A DNA stretch of 64,000 bases from Paraburkholderia franconis (GCF_009362735.1 NZ_WHNP01000028.1:1-64000), one strand, 5' to 3'. Counted from the stretch's first letter, positions 46,042 to 54,877 are shown. Program-made: numbers and translations. The notes: generated by a model not told the origin, from the letters alone.

Positions 46042-46502
46042 GACCGCGGCGCTCCGGCTGGCTGGCGGTCGTGTTTCGCGCTCGCTTTTTCCCTGCCGTT
46101 TGATTCCTCTGGCGCCGCGTTCGCCGCGTCGGCATGCCGACGTCCGTTCTGTTCTTCCTCGCTTTTTCCGCGCGACTCATTTGCTGCCAGAGCGCCGCGT
46201 TGCGCTTCCGCACCCGCTCGCCGGCCTTCTTTGAGAAGTGTCTGATCGACCGGCCCCAGGCCTGGCTGCTGAAATACGCCGATTCGCGATAGCGGCGGCC
46301 GTCGAGCCACCGGCGTCGCGTGGCGATCGGCAGGCATCGCGCCGATTCGCGATAGCGGCGGCCGTCGAGCCACCGGCGTCGCGTGGCGATCGGCAGGCAT
46401 CGCGCCGACCGCTTCATCCGCTGTCCGCAGCGAATTCTCCCGCCAACCGTCCGCGCCCAGCCCACCGCGCTGGCGCGGCTATCGAATCAACGAGGTATCG
46501 AA
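46042..46502. other. Intergenic region with 63-bp direct repeat, no convincing gene
   Basis: 461 bases between the kinase gene and a small membrane protein. Apart from the tandem repeat at 46277-46409, a frame at 46134-46292 reads as 52 residues ending at a TAG inside the first repeat copy, but it lacks a ribosome site and I do not accept it as a gene. Confidence 0.5.
46277..46409. repeat. 63-bp tandem direct repeat, two copies plus a partial third
   Basis: Copies at 46277-46339 and 46340-46402 are identical over the whole unit (beginning cgccgattcgcgatagcggc), and a third begins at 46403 (cgccgac). No mismatch was seen between the copies, so the duplication is recent. Each copy contains the short inverted pair gcgatcggc / gccgat-like sequence, but no known site was recognised. 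Confidence 0.9.
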
Positions 46503-46820
46503 GTGAATGGACATCCTTCCGACCGGCTCGTCGCCGGCGTCCTGCTTGGCGCGGTCGTGACGAGCGCTATCGTCATCGGCATGCTGTATTTCGGCATTCC
46601 GTCCGGCCGTCACGCACATATGGCGATGCGGCTCGGCCTGCCCGTCGCGCTATCGTGCGCGCTGCTTTTTCCGGTGCCGCTTTTGCACCGTACGGTCCTG
46701 CGCGAGCGCCGCAACCTGTTCGTACTCGACGAAGACCTCAACGCGCTGCTGATCGGCCGCGCGATCGGCGTGATCGGCGGCGTCGCGCTCGGCGTCACGC
46801 TCGCGACCGAACTGCTGTAA
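46503..46820 (+). CDS. Small inner-membrane protein, function unknown
   Basis: 105 residues from GTG 46503 with gaggtat upstream. Hydrophobic segments at about residues 10-30, 42-60 and 84-104 suggest three helices. No family recognised. It converges with the LuxR-type regulator gene and might belong to the nearby kinase system, but the only support is position. Confidence 0.65.
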   Translation: MNGHPSDRLVAGVLLGAVVTSAIVIGMLYFGIPSGRHAHMAMRLGLPVALSCALLFPVPLLHRTVLRERRNLFVLDEDLNALLIGRAIGVIGGVALGVTLATELL

Positions 46821-46946
46821 CGGGCAACGCGCCTTCGCGGCTCCAGGCGGGGCCGCGTCCTTCCGAAATGCGGCATCCGATGGGGCATCCGATGTCGCCG
46901 TCCTCTGCAATTCCCACGCTGAATCTCAACGCCGACGCGGCTCCCG

Positions 46947-47699
46947 CTAAAGCGTTTTTCCCGCTTCGAGCCAGCCGTTGATCACGGCAATCGCGGTCGC
47001 GCGATTGTGCACGCCGAGCGCGCGAAAAATCACAGAGAGATGAACCTTGATCGTCCCCTCGGCGACGCCGAGATCGCGCGCGATCATCTTGTTGGTCCAG
47101 CCGCGATGCACGAGGCGCATGATTTCCTGCTGACGCGGCGACAGGTTTTCCAGCAGATGCTGCTGATGCGGCTGCAGCGCTTCGACGCGGACGACGGGCT
47201 CGGCTTCGGGCGGCGCGGACGCCTTTGCTTGCGCGGTGGCCGTCGCGGCGCTTGCCGTCGACGCCGGCTCCATCGTTGCCGTCGCGGCTTCGCGGTTGCC
47301 GAGCAGGCTCAGTGCTTCCATCGGCACGTAGGCGCCGCCGGAAAGCACCAGTTCGATCGCCTTGAGCATCACGCTCGCGGGCTGGCGTTTCGGCACGAAG
47401 CCGAGCGCGCCCGCCGCGAGCACGGCGCGCATCTCGTCGGGCGACTCCTCCGCGGACAACACGACGACGGGCAGCGCGGGGTTGGCCGTCAGCAGGCTTT
47501 GCAGCGAGGAGGCGCCCGTCATGCCGGGCATATGCAGATCGACGATCGCGAGATCGTGGTCGGCGTCGGGCTTGGCGATGGCGGCCAGCGTTTCCCACGT
47601 GTCGGCTTCGTCGAATACGGCGTCGGGATCGAGTCCGCGCAACAGACCTTTGACGCCCTGGCGGATCAGTTCATGATCGTCGGCTACGAGAAACTTCAT
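46947..47699 (-). CDS. LuxR/NarL-type response regulator
   Basis: 250 residues from ATG 47699 (ggag upstream, five-base spacer; an adjacent ATG at 47702 is possible). Receiver at 1-125 with acidic pair D7-D8 and phosphoacceptor D54 (IVDLHMPGM), then an unusually long Ala/Thr/Pro-rich linker (about 145-180) and a LuxR helix-turn-helix at 185-250 (LSPRQQEIMRLVHRGWTNKM). Likely partner of the hybrid kinase at 44206, as both are next to each other and no other pair is present. Confidence 0.88.
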   Translation of the reverse strand: MKFLVADDHELIRQGVKGLLRGLDPDAVFDEADTWETLAAIAKPDADHDLAIVDLHMPGMTGASSLQSLLTANPALPVVVLSAEESPDEMRAVLAAGALGFVPKRQPASVMLKAIELVLSGGAYVPMEALSLLGNREAATATMEPASTASAATATAQAKASAPPEAEPVVRVEALQPHQQHLLENLSPRQQEIMRLVHRGWTNKMIARDLGVAEGTIKVHLSVIFRALGVHNRATAIAVINGWLEAGKTL

Positions 47700-48390
47700 C
47701 ATGTCTCCGCTTTCGGCCCTGCCGATGTTGTGCCTGCGTTGTCGGTCGGGACGGGAGCGGAGGGCGCGCTCCCCGAAGTGCGCCATCCGTCCGCAAGGCC
47801 GCGCCGCGCGCGTGCGCGAAACCGCCCGCTGCGTGACGCAACCCGCTGCATTCCCTGCGGCCGCGTCAGCGACGGGCCGTCCATGCAGCAACAGCTTTTT
47901 TGCTTGCTACGCCGCGATCATATGCCTGATCGTCGGCGTGGTCATGCTCGCCGCAGATCGCCTGCGCGGGCCTCGCGGCCCATGCGCGTGCGTCCGCCTG
48001 TCATTGTTTGCGCGGGCCGTCCGGAACGCAACGGCGTCGGCGCGCATCGGTCTGGTCTCGCTCGCGCTGCCGCTGCGGCCGTGCCGGAGAGTCCGGTCCG
48101 GTCGACGCGGTTGGCGCGTGTGGTTTTCCTTGGCTTGTACGGCACTGCATCGGTGGCCGGACGTACGTCCATGTCGCGGCCTGCTACGTAGACGAGCCGG
48201 GCGGAAGGATTTTGAAGGCGAAGCGGCGGCTCGGTCGGGTGGAGCCGGCGGCAGCGAGCTATGCGCGGCAGTGGCGTTCGGGTGTTCTCTGGCGCTGGAA
48301 GCGAGCCTCCGTACATGAGGCACGTGCTTGGGAGGCGGGCGCGACATGCGCGAACTGCCGCGCATGCCTCGGCTCCTTTGTGCCAGCCGT
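47700..48390. other. Long intergenic region without convincing gene
   Basis: About 690 bases between the response regulator start and the end of the cytochrome bd operon. The left half should contain the regulator's promoter. Several Arg/Ala-rich open frames cross it but none has a ribosome site or family resemblance. A hydrophobic stretch read on the plus strand near 47900-47970 is isolated. No hairpin with T-run was identified. Confidence 0.4.
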
Positions 48391-48549
48391 TCAGGTGATC
48401 GCGAAGAGCGTCGCGTTCATCAGTGCCTTGAACGCGTAGCCGGCGATCATCGCGCTGCCCACGCCGCCGCACCACAGCGCGATGAACCAGAGCCAGCCCG
48501 GCAGGCGCGAGCGCGGGCGGGCGGGCTCAGTGGTAGTGGGCGTCGCCAT
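48391..48549 (-). CDS. DUF2474 small subunit-like protein of the cytochrome bd operon
   Basis: 52 residues, too short for a 60-codon cutoff: ATG 48549, TGA 48391-48393. After a Pro/Thr/Arg-rich start, one hydrophobic helix runs from about residue 19 to 50 (LPGWLWFIALWCGGVGSAMI is the core). DUF2474 peptides sit downstream of cydB in many Burkholderia and Pseudomonas operons and are thought to be accessory subunits like CydX. The start overlaps the last 23 bases of cydB, arguing for translational coupling. Confidence 0.82.
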   Translation of the reverse strand: MATPTTTEPARPRSRLPGWLWFIALWCGGVGSAMIAGYAFKALMNATLFAIT

Positions 48550-49528
48550 GGCGCACCTTGCCGCGGAAAACCCAGTAACCCAAAGTCGTGTACGCGATGA
48601 TGATCGGAATGATGACGGCCGCGCCGACGAGCGTGAACACCTGGCTCGAACGCGGGGCGGCCGCTTCCCAGAGCGTGACGCTCGACGGAATCGCGTACGG
48701 CCACAGGCTCACCAGCAGGCCGGCATAGCCGAGCAGCACGAGGCCGAGCGCCAGCAGGAACGGCGTGTTGTGATGCCGGCCGCGCACCGCGCGGCGCATG
48801 AAGTACACGCAGATGGCGACGAGCAACGGCACGGGCGCGAGGCGCCAGAAGAGGCCGCCGTCGAACCAGCGTTGCGCAATCGTCGGCTCCTGCAGCGGCG
48901 TCCACAGGCTCACGACGACGATGAAGCCGAGCAGCACGATCGTCAGCGGCCACACGACGCGATGCAGCCGCCGTTGCAGATCGCCTTCCGTCTTCGCGAC
49001 GAGCCAGCAGCAGCCGAGCAGCGCATAGGTGACGACGAGGCCGAGGCCTGTCAGCAGCGAGAACGGCGTGAGCCAGCCGAACGCATCGCCGGCGAAGCTG
49101 CCGTCGACGACGGGAATGCCTTGCAGGAACGCGCCCAGTGCGATGCCCTGGAAGAACGCCGCGCCCGCCGAGCCGCCGATGAACGCCAGGTCCCACAGAT
49201 GCTTCGTGCGGTTCGCCTTCGCGCGGATCTCGAACGACACGCCGCGAAAGATCAGGCACGCGAGCATGCCGACGAGGGGCAGATAGAGCGCGGACAGCAC
49301 CGTCGAATAGACGACGGGAAACACTGCGAAGAGGCCCGCGCCGCCGAGCACGAGCCACGTCTCGTTGCCGTCCCAAACAGGCGCGACGGTGTTCATCATC
49401 AGGTCGCGTTCCTTTTCGTCGGGGAAGAACGGAAACACGATGCCGATGCCCAGATCGAAGCCGTCCAGCACGACATACATGAAGAGGCCCAGTGCGATGA
49501 TCGCGGCCCAGACTACGGTCACATCCAT
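48527..49528 (-). CDS. cydB: Cytochrome bd-type quinol oxidase subunit II
   Basis: 333 residues with about eight membrane helices; MDVTVVWAAIIALGLFMYVV at the N-terminus and FLVLDG-like YVVLDGFDLGIGI follow the family pattern (LDGFDLG motif). Partner of the heme-bearing subunit encoded upstream. The length and sequence match the cyanide-insensitive (CioB) branch. Starts 40 bases after the cydA stop. Confidence 0.9.
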   Translation of the reverse strand: MDVTVVWAAIIALGLFMYVVLDGFDLGIGIVFPFFPDEKERDLMMNTVAPVWDGNETWLVLGGAGLFAVFPVVYSTVLSALYLPLVGMLACLIFRGVSFEIRAKANRTKHLWDLAFIGGSAGAAFFQGIALGAFLQGIPVVDGSFAGDAFGWLTPFSLLTGLGLVVTYALLGCCWLVAKTEGDLQRRLHRVVWPLTIVLLGFIVVVSLWTPLQEPTIAQRWFDGGLFWRLAPVPLLVAICVYFMRRAVRGRHHNTPFLLALGLVLLGYAGLLVSLWPYAIPSSVTLWEAAAPRSSQVFTLVGAAVIIPIIIAYTTLGYWVFRGKVRHGDAHYH

Positions 49529-49567
49529 TTTTTCTCTCGCTGATATCGAAGGGGGTTCAGGCGTCGA

Positions 49568-50989
49568 TCATCTGGTCGACGGGCTTTGCATGGGACGGGA
49601 GAGCGGGCGGCGCGCGGTGCGTTCCGGCAGACCGGACGAAGGGGCGGGCACACCGTCCGGCGTGTGGCCCGGCAGCGCGGGGCCCGTGCGCATCAGCTTG
49701 AACATGTAGTAGATGCCCGTGCCGAACACGAGGAAGTAGATGACGACGAACGCCATCAGCGAAATGCCGACCTGTTGCGCGGAGAGCGGCGACACCGCTT
49801 CGACGGTGCGCTTCACGCCGTACACGACCCACGGCTGGCGGCCCACTTCCGTCGTGACCCAGCCCGCGAGCAGCGACATGAAGCCCGTCGGGCCCATCGC
49901 GATCGCGATGCGATGGAACCACTTCGCGTCATACAGCTTGCCGCGCCGGCGCAGCACCCATGCCGCCGCCGCGAAGCCGATCATCGCGACGCCGAGACCG
50001 GCCATCACGCGGAAGCTCCAGAACACGATCGTCGAGTCAGGGCGATCTTCTTTCGGGAAGCTCTTCAGTCCGCGGATTTCGCCGTCCCAGCTATGCGTGA
50101 GGATCAGGCTGCCGAGATGCGGAATCGACACGGCGTATTTCGTCGTCTCGGCCTGCATGTCGGGGATGCCGAACAGGTTCAACGCGGTGCCGCCTTTCTC
50201 GGTGTCCCACAGGCCTTCGATCGCCGCGATCTTCGCGGGCTGATATTCGCGCGTGTTCAGTCCGTGCGCGTCGCCGACGAACGCCTGGATGGGCGCGAGA
50301 ACGAGCAGCATCCACAGCGCCATCGAGAACATCTTCTTCACCGCGTTGTCGCGCCGGCCCTTCAGCAGATGCCACGCGCCGACGGCCGCGACGACGAGCG
50401 CCGTCACGATGAACGCGGCCATCGCCATGTGCGCGAGACGGTACGGGAACGACGGATTGAAGATGATCTTGAACCAGTCGACGGGCACGACGCGGTTGTC
50501 GACGATATCGAAGCCTTGCGGCGTCTGCATCCAGCTATTCGACGCGAGAATCCAGAACGTCGAGATCAGCGTGCCGATCGCGACCATCAGCGTCGCGCCG
50601 AAGTGCGCGCGCGGGCTCACGCGCTGCCAGCCGAACAGCATGATGCCGAGGAAGCCCGCTTCGAGGAAGAACGCGGTCATTACTTCGTACATCAGCAGCG
50701 GGCCCGTCACGGGACCGGCGAACGCGGAGAAGCCCGACCAGTTGGTGCCGAACTCGTAGCTCATGACGACGCCTGACACGACGCCCATGCCGAAGGCCAC
50801 GGCGAAGATCTTCGACCAGAACAGACAAAGATCCTTGTAGTAGGCCTTGCCCGTTTGCAGCCAGCGCCATTCGAGAACGGCGATGAAGCTCGCGAGACCG
50901 ATGCTGAGCGCAGGAAAGACGATGTGAAACGAGACCGTGAACGCGAACTGCATGCGCGCGAGGTCGAAGGCTGAGATTGCGGTGTTCAT
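49568..50989 (-). CDS. cydA: Cytochrome bd-type quinol oxidase subunit I
   Basis: 473 residues from ATG 50989 (MNTAISAFDLARMQFAFTVS); longer frames upstream are Arg-rich and unlikely. H22 in SFHIVFP and the histidine in YRLAHMAMAAF correspond to heme ligands; GWVTTEVGRQPW is the conserved C-terminal region. The Q-loop is short, as in the cyanide-insensitive CIO type. The enzyme oxidises ubiquinol and reduces oxygen at the inner membrane without pumping protons, for use at low oxygen or under cyanide or sulfide stress. Confidence 0.9.
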   Translation of the reverse strand: MNTAISAFDLARMQFAFTVSFHIVFPALSIGLASFIAVLEWRWLQTGKAYYKDLCLFWSKIFAVAFGMGVVSGVVMSYEFGTNWSGFSAFAGPVTGPLLMYEVMTAFFLEAGFLGIMLFGWQRVSPRAHFGATLMVAIGTLISTFWILASNSWMQTPQGFDIVDNRVVPVDWFKIIFNPSFPYRLAHMAMAAFIVTALVVAAVGAWHLLKGRRDNAVKKMFSMALWMLLVLAPIQAFVGDAHGLNTREYQPAKIAAIEGLWDTEKGGTALNLFGIPDMQAETTKYAVSIPHLGSLILTHSWDGEIRGLKSFPKEDRPDSTIVFWSFRVMAGLGVAMIGFAAAAWVLRRRGKLYDAKWFHRIAIAMGPTGFMSLLAGWVTTEVGRQPWVVYGVKRTVEAVSPLSAQQVGISLMAFVVIYFLVFGTGIYYMFKLMRTGPALPGHTPDGVPAPSSGLPERTARRPLSRPMQSPSTR

Positions 50990-51300
50990 GTGTCCGAATC
51001 CGAAAGAAAGACACGGCGCGCGTCGGCGGATGCCGGGCGCACTGCGTCGTGCAGGTGAGGCAAGCGTAGGGGATTGCGGACGGGTTTGCTGCGGTGCGGG
51101 CTGCGTCGATATGGCGCGGAACTGCGCTTCCGCGCGATCGATCTGGCGAGATAAATCCTTGATCGCGATCAGATTTTTGCTGCGTCGCTCGGCTCGCCTG
51201 TTGCGCGCGCTCAAGGGGGAAGTGCGTCAATCAACCGCGTCGCAGCATCGTGTGCGTGACGGTCGCGCGACGGTTCGCATGGCGGTTCATGGCGGCGTCG
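50990..51300. other. Control region upstream of cydA
   Basis: About 310 bases with no gene. It contains an FNR/ANR-like box at 51159-51172 and the 5' leader of cydA. The segment 51000-51100 encodes nothing recognisable on either strand. Confidence 0.5.
51159..51172. promoter_or_regulatory. FNR/ANR-type box upstream of cydA
   Basis: ttgatcgcgatcag matches the FNR/ANR consensus TTGAT-N4-ATCAA at nine of the ten defined positions. It is 170 bases upstream of the cydA start on the minus strand. Oxygen-responsive control of CIO-type oxidases by ANR is known in pseudomonads. Spacing to the promoter cannot be checked because the transcription start is unknown. Confidence 0.55.
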
Positions 51301-51340
51301 AAAACAGAAAGGCCGCAAGCGCGGAAGTGCACTTGCGGCC
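51301..51340 (-). terminator. Intrinsic terminator after the tautomerase gene
   Basis: A perfect 9-bp stem, ggccgcaag (51311-51319) and cttgcggcc (51332-51340), with a 12-base loop; on the minus strand it is followed by tttctgtttt. It lies 55 bases beyond the stop of the leftward tautomerase gene, and would end the class II aldolase-tautomerase transcript and separate it from the cyd operon. Confidence 0.8.
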
Positions 51341-51395
51341 CGTTGTCGCGGAAGAGGCCTTGGGGTTTTGTGCGAGCCGTCTGGCGGTTTTTTCG

Positions 51396-51584
51396 TCAGG
51401 CCGGATCGGACCACAGACGGCCGCCCGTCGCCCAGTTCTCCCGTTTGACATCGATGAGAACGATGTCGACGGAACCCGGCTCGACGTTCAGCGAATCGCA
51501 CGTCGCCTTCGTGATAGCCTCGACGAACTGGCGCTTCTGCTCGACCGTGCGGCCTTCGAAAAGCTCGATATGAAAAGTAGGCAT
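51396..51584 (-). CDS. 4-oxalocrotonate tautomerase family protein
   Basis: 62 residues from ATG 51584. After removal of the start methionine, Pro1 (PTFHIELFEGRTVEQK) is the general base of the family; the basic residues in the FEGRTVEQKRQF segment fit too. Tautomerases convert 2-hydroxymuconate and similar enols. The gene follows the aldolase gene after 43 bases and may serve the same degradation pathway, ended by the terminator at 51301-51340. Confidence 0.85.
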   Translation of the reverse strand: MPTFHIELFEGRTVEQKRQFVEAITKATCDSLNVEPGSVDIVLIDVKRENWATGGRLWSDPA

Positions 51585-51627
51585 GTCTCGTGTTCCTTGA
51601 AGTGGGTTGAAACGAAGAGTGTCGAAG

Positions 51628-52404
51628 TCAGTTCCTGAACGACGGATCGAGTCGATCGAGCTTGCGCAGCAGCGCGGGCCATTCGATTGCGCCTTCGATT
51701 GCGCCGCCGTCATAGAGTTGTTCGGCCGTGCGTTCGGCGACGGCTTCCGATGGCAGCACGAGCGGCCCGCCGCCCGCCTGCGCCTGCAACTGGATCTCGC
51801 ACGCCTTGATCAGCGTCGCCATTAGCACATAGGCTTCCGCGACGGTGCGGCCCGCCGTCAGCGTGCCGTGATTGCGCAACAGCATCGCGGGCTTGTCGCC
51901 GAGATCGGCGACAAGCCGTTCGCCTTCTGCGGGCGTGAACGCGAGGCCCTCGTAGTCGTGATACGCGAGATAGCCATGAAAACGCAGCGCGTGCTGCGAG
52001 CCGGGCAACAGGCCGTCCTTTTGCAGCGACACGGCAATGCCCGCCGTGTTGTGCAGATGCATGACGCAGAATGCGTCGGCGCGCACCGCGTGCACGGCGG
52101 CGTGCAACGCGAAGCCCGTCGCGTTCACGGGATGCTCGCTTTCGCCGACGATATTGCCGTCGATATCGATCTTCACCAGATTCGACGCGCAGACTTCATC
52201 GAACGACAGGCCAAAGGGATTGATCAGGAAATGGCCGGGCTCGTCGGGCACGCTCGCGGAGATGTGCGTATAGACGAGATCGTCCCAGCCGTTGAGCGCC
52301 GCGAGCCGGTAGGCGGCCGCGAGATCGACGCGGGTGCGCCGTTCTGCTTCCGACATCGGCGTTGACTGCGCGACGCGGCCTGCAGGCGTGTGTGCAAATG
52401 ACAT
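51628..52404 (-). CDS. Class II aldolase/adducin-family protein
   Basis: 258 residues from ATG 52404, preceded by gggagacat; a longer start at 52425 is possible. The zinc-binding histidines are in MHLHNTAG and LLRNHGTL, with ITHISASVPDEPGHFLINP as the substrate region. The family includes fuculose-phosphate aldolase, ribulose-phosphate epimerases and uncharacterised members; the exact substrate is unknown. In an apparent operon with the tautomerase gene. Confidence 0.84.
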   Translation of the reverse strand: MSFAHTPAGRVAQSTPMSEAERRTRVDLAAAYRLAALNGWDDLVYTHISASVPDEPGHFLINPFGLSFDEVCASNLVKIDIDGNIVGESEHPVNATGFALHAAVHAVRADAFCVMHLHNTAGIAVSLQKDGLLPGSQHALRFHGYLAYHDYEGLAFTPAEGERLVADLGDKPAMLLRNHGTLTAGRTVAEAYVLMATLIKACEIQLQAQAGGGPLVLPSEAVAERTAEQLYDGGAIEGAIEWPALLRKLDRLDPSFRN

Positions 52405-52449
52405 GATGTCTCCCGTCTCATTCAACAGGGTTGCTTGTGACTCGCCGCT

Positions 52450-53433
52450 TCAGCGTTCCGGCAAAGCGGCGCGGGTCGTGTTTTCTGGGTGCCCGATGTT
52501 CGCGCTGCGCGAGGTCGCGACGTCGAACGGGCTTGTGTTGCGCGAAATGTGCGTGTCGCGAGTATCGCGCATGAAACGGCTCACCGTCCACGTTGCCACG
52601 ACAAAGGGCGCGGTCAGTGCCGGTACACCAGGAAACGCAGCAGCCTGTTGCAGCAATACCGACACGCACACGCCAACGAGCGCGGCCAATGCGCCGCAAT
52701 CGGCCAATGCAAGCGCGGTGAGCGCGCCGTTGAAGCCCGACAGGCCCGCGCCGAGAGCGGCTGCATCCGTGCCGATGAACCAGTGCGCCGCCGTCGCGAG
52801 CGCCGCGCCCGCCAGCGCGAATGCGGCGCATCGCATCGACGACATCGCGATGCCCGCGAGAATCAGCAGACCGGCCCACGCGGTCGACCCAAACGATGTC
52901 TGCGCGATGCCCGCAAGCAATGCGCGCGCAAACGGCATCCACGCTACGGTGTCGCTTGCGCTCGCACCGACGCCGACGCCGACGCCGACATGCGCAAACG
53001 CCCCATGCGCGAGCGGCAGCCACGCCCACGTGACGAGCAGGCAAGGGCTCGAATAGTATCCGAGGCCGCGCGAGCGCAGCAGCCGCGCCCACGGGCCGAG
53101 GAGCCACGCGGCGGCCGTTGCCGCGAGTATCGCGATGGCGATCGCCGTGGCGTCATCGGCGACGAACGTGAAAGCGGCAAGCGCGGCCAGCGCGCCGTTG
53201 AAACCGTGCAGCCCGTCGCGCGTCTCGCTCGGATCGTAGCCGCGCAGCACCGCGCCGACGTTCGCGGCGATCGCGCCTGTCAACGCAGCGCACGCGAGGC
53301 GTGGATCGCACACGAGCCATGCGGCGAGCACGCATGCGCCCGTCGACGCATCGCGTTGCAGGACGATCTGGCCGAAGCTGCGCAGCAGCGTGCGCAGCGC
53401 GGTGAGCGGCTCTTCATGGGGCGCGGCGTGCAT
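52450..53433 (-). CDS. Urea transporter (UT family)
   Basis: 327 residues from ATG 53433; the first start in the frame is TTG (53484), and neither has a clear ribosome site. The two homologous halves each contain the UT signature GFNGAL (GLHGFNGALAALAAF and GLSGFNGALTALAL), with about ten hydrophobic helices. Such channels allow urea to diffuse through the membrane. There is no urease gene in the window. A hydrophilic 45-residue C-terminal tail is unusual. Confidence 0.82.
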   Translation of the reverse strand: MHAAPHEEPLTALRTLLRSFGQIVLQRDASTGACVLAAWLVCDPRLACAALTGAIAANVGAVLRGYDPSETRDGLHGFNGALAALAAFTFVADDATAIAIAILAATAAAWLLGPWARLLRSRGLGYYSSPCLLVTWAWLPLAHGAFAHVGVGVGVGASASDTVAWMPFARALLAGIAQTSFGSTAWAGLLILAGIAMSSMRCAAFALAGAALATAAHWFIGTDAAALGAGLSGFNGALTALALADCGALAALVGVCVSVLLQQAAAFPGVPALTAPFVVATWTVSRFMRDTRDTHISRNTSPFDVATSRSANIGHPENTTRAALPER

Positions 53434-53706
53434 GGCGATATCGATTGGAGCGGGCGTGACAATGCCGTATGAGGCGGAACTCAAGCGGCCAGCGAGATTC
53501 GAAGCAGACGTATCGCGAGCGTAGCGAGGCGGACGGGGTACGGCATGCGTGCGCGTTGATAACGGCTATTTGCGGCGCGTGTCTTCCAGGCGCATGACGC
53601 CGGTCCATTTCGCGGCCAATGCGGCGCGAACGGAACACGCGGCGTTCATCGCGGCGCGTTCGCGCTACGATGTCACCGATAACGATCGTACGAAGGAGAC
53701 GGATTC

Positions 53707-54261
53707 ATGCGTGAAGTGCGATGGACCCCGGAAGAGGGCGATGGCGTCGAGCATCTCGCGTTCGACGCGCGCGCCGACGGCTTCTATGCCGAAAGCGTGC
53801 TGATCGGCGAGCGCAACGGCCATCCGTATGGCCTCTTTTACCGCGTCAAATGCGATCTGCAGTGGCGCACCGTGCATGCGTGGCTGAAAGTAATCGGCGG
53901 CCCGGAACTCGATCTGCACGGCGACGGCGAAGGCAACTGGCACGATGGTCACGGCCTGGTGCTTGCGTCGCTGGCGGGCTGCATCGATATCGACATCGCC
54001 GCGACGCCTTATACGAACACGCTGCCCATTCGCCGTCTGCAACTCGCGAAGGGCGCGCGCGAGACGATTGCCGTCGCGTTTATCTCAACGCCCGATCTGC
54101 AGGTTTCGCGCGCCGAGCAGGCATACACCTGCGCCGAGCCGGGCATCGAGTATCGCTATGAAGGCATCGATACGGGCTTCGCGGCCGAGTTGAAGGTCGA
54201 CGAAGACGGACTCGTGATCGACTATCCGATGATGTTCACGCGCACGTTGCCGTTCGCCTGA
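53707..54261 (+). CDS. Putative glycolipid-binding protein (DUF1089 type)
   Basis: 184 residues after ribosome site aaggagac. The sequence matches the family first described by similarity to putative glycolipid-binding proteins: RWTPEEGDGVEHLAFDARAD at the N-terminus, GNWHDGHGLVLASLAGCIDID in the middle and IDYPMMFTRT at the end. The W/H/D residues in GNWHDG are conserved in the family. The function is not experimentally established as far as I know. No neighbouring gene suggests a pathway. Confidence 0.75.
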   Translation: MREVRWTPEEGDGVEHLAFDARADGFYAESVLIGERNGHPYGLFYRVKCDLQWRTVHAWLKVIGGPELDLHGDGEGNWHDGHGLVLASLAGCIDIDIAATPYTNTLPIRRLQLAKGARETIAVAFISTPDLQVSRAEQAYTCAEPGIEYRYEGIDTGFAAELKVDEDGLVIDYPMMFTRTLPFA

Positions 54262-54313
54262 AGCTGCGCTTCGCGTTCGGCGACGAAGCCGTCGATCCGC
54301 GTGAGTGTGCGAT

Positions 54314-54877
54314 TTACTTCGTAGTGTCGGCGTCCGCTGGCAGTACATCGCTGCCATGTCCGAGCGCGCGCTGCATCATCGTCGAATCGAGCCAGCGTCC
54401 GTGCTTGAATCCGACCGCCTTCAACGTGCCGACGAGTTCGAATCCCGCGTCCCGATGCAGCGACAACGAGCCGCCGCGTCCGCCGTCGGCGATGACGGCG
54501 ATCATCTGACGCCACGGTCCTTGCTCGCATCGCTCGATCAGCGCGGCGATCAGCGAGCGTCCGACGCCGCGTCCCCGGCAGCCATCGTCGACGTAGATCG
54601 AGTCTTCGATCGTGTAGCGATAGGCGATGCGCGGCCGGTACAGCGTCGCATACGCATAGCCGGCGACCTTGCCGTCAAGCACCGCGACGATATACGGCAG
54701 ACCGTGAGAGAGCACGGCAGCGTGGCGCTTTTGCATTTCGTCGACGGACGGCGGCGCTTCTTCGAACGACGCGACGCCCGTCAGCACGTGATGCGCATAG
54801 ATAGACTGGATGAAGGGAAAGTCGGCGTCCGTCGCGTCGCGGACGACGGGCGCGGCGGCCGGAGAGGTCTCGCTCAT
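54314..54877 (-). CDS. GNAT acetyltransferase, phosphinothricin acetyltransferase type
   Basis: 187 residues; the acetyl-CoA-binding motif is CRGRGVGRSLIAALIE (about residues 100-115) and the N-terminal DATDADFPFIQSIYAHHVLT matches the Pat/YncA group. Likely N-acetylates small amines such as phosphinothricin or amino acid analogues. Converges with the glycolipid-binding gene. Confidence 0.85.
   Translation of the reverse strand: MSETSPAAAPVVRDATDADFPFIQSIYAHHVLTGVASFEEAPPSVDEMQKRHAAVLSHGLPYIVAVLDGKVAGYAYATLYRPRIAYRYTIEDSIYVDDGCRGRGVGRSLIAALIERCEQGPWRQMIAVIADGGRGGSLSLHRDAGFELVGTLKAVGFKHGRWLDSTMMQRALGHGSDVLPADADTTK

Noticed and set aside
46134..46292. A 52-residue frame (MPTSVLFFLAFSARL...) before the 63-bp repeat
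   Set aside because: No ribosome site, no homology that I recognise, and it ends inside the duplicated unit; probably chance.
47701..48318. Open frame with a hydrophobic patch upstream of the response regulator
   Set aside because: Starts at the divergent regulator's own promoter region, is Arg/Cys-rich outside the patch, and has no ribosome site.
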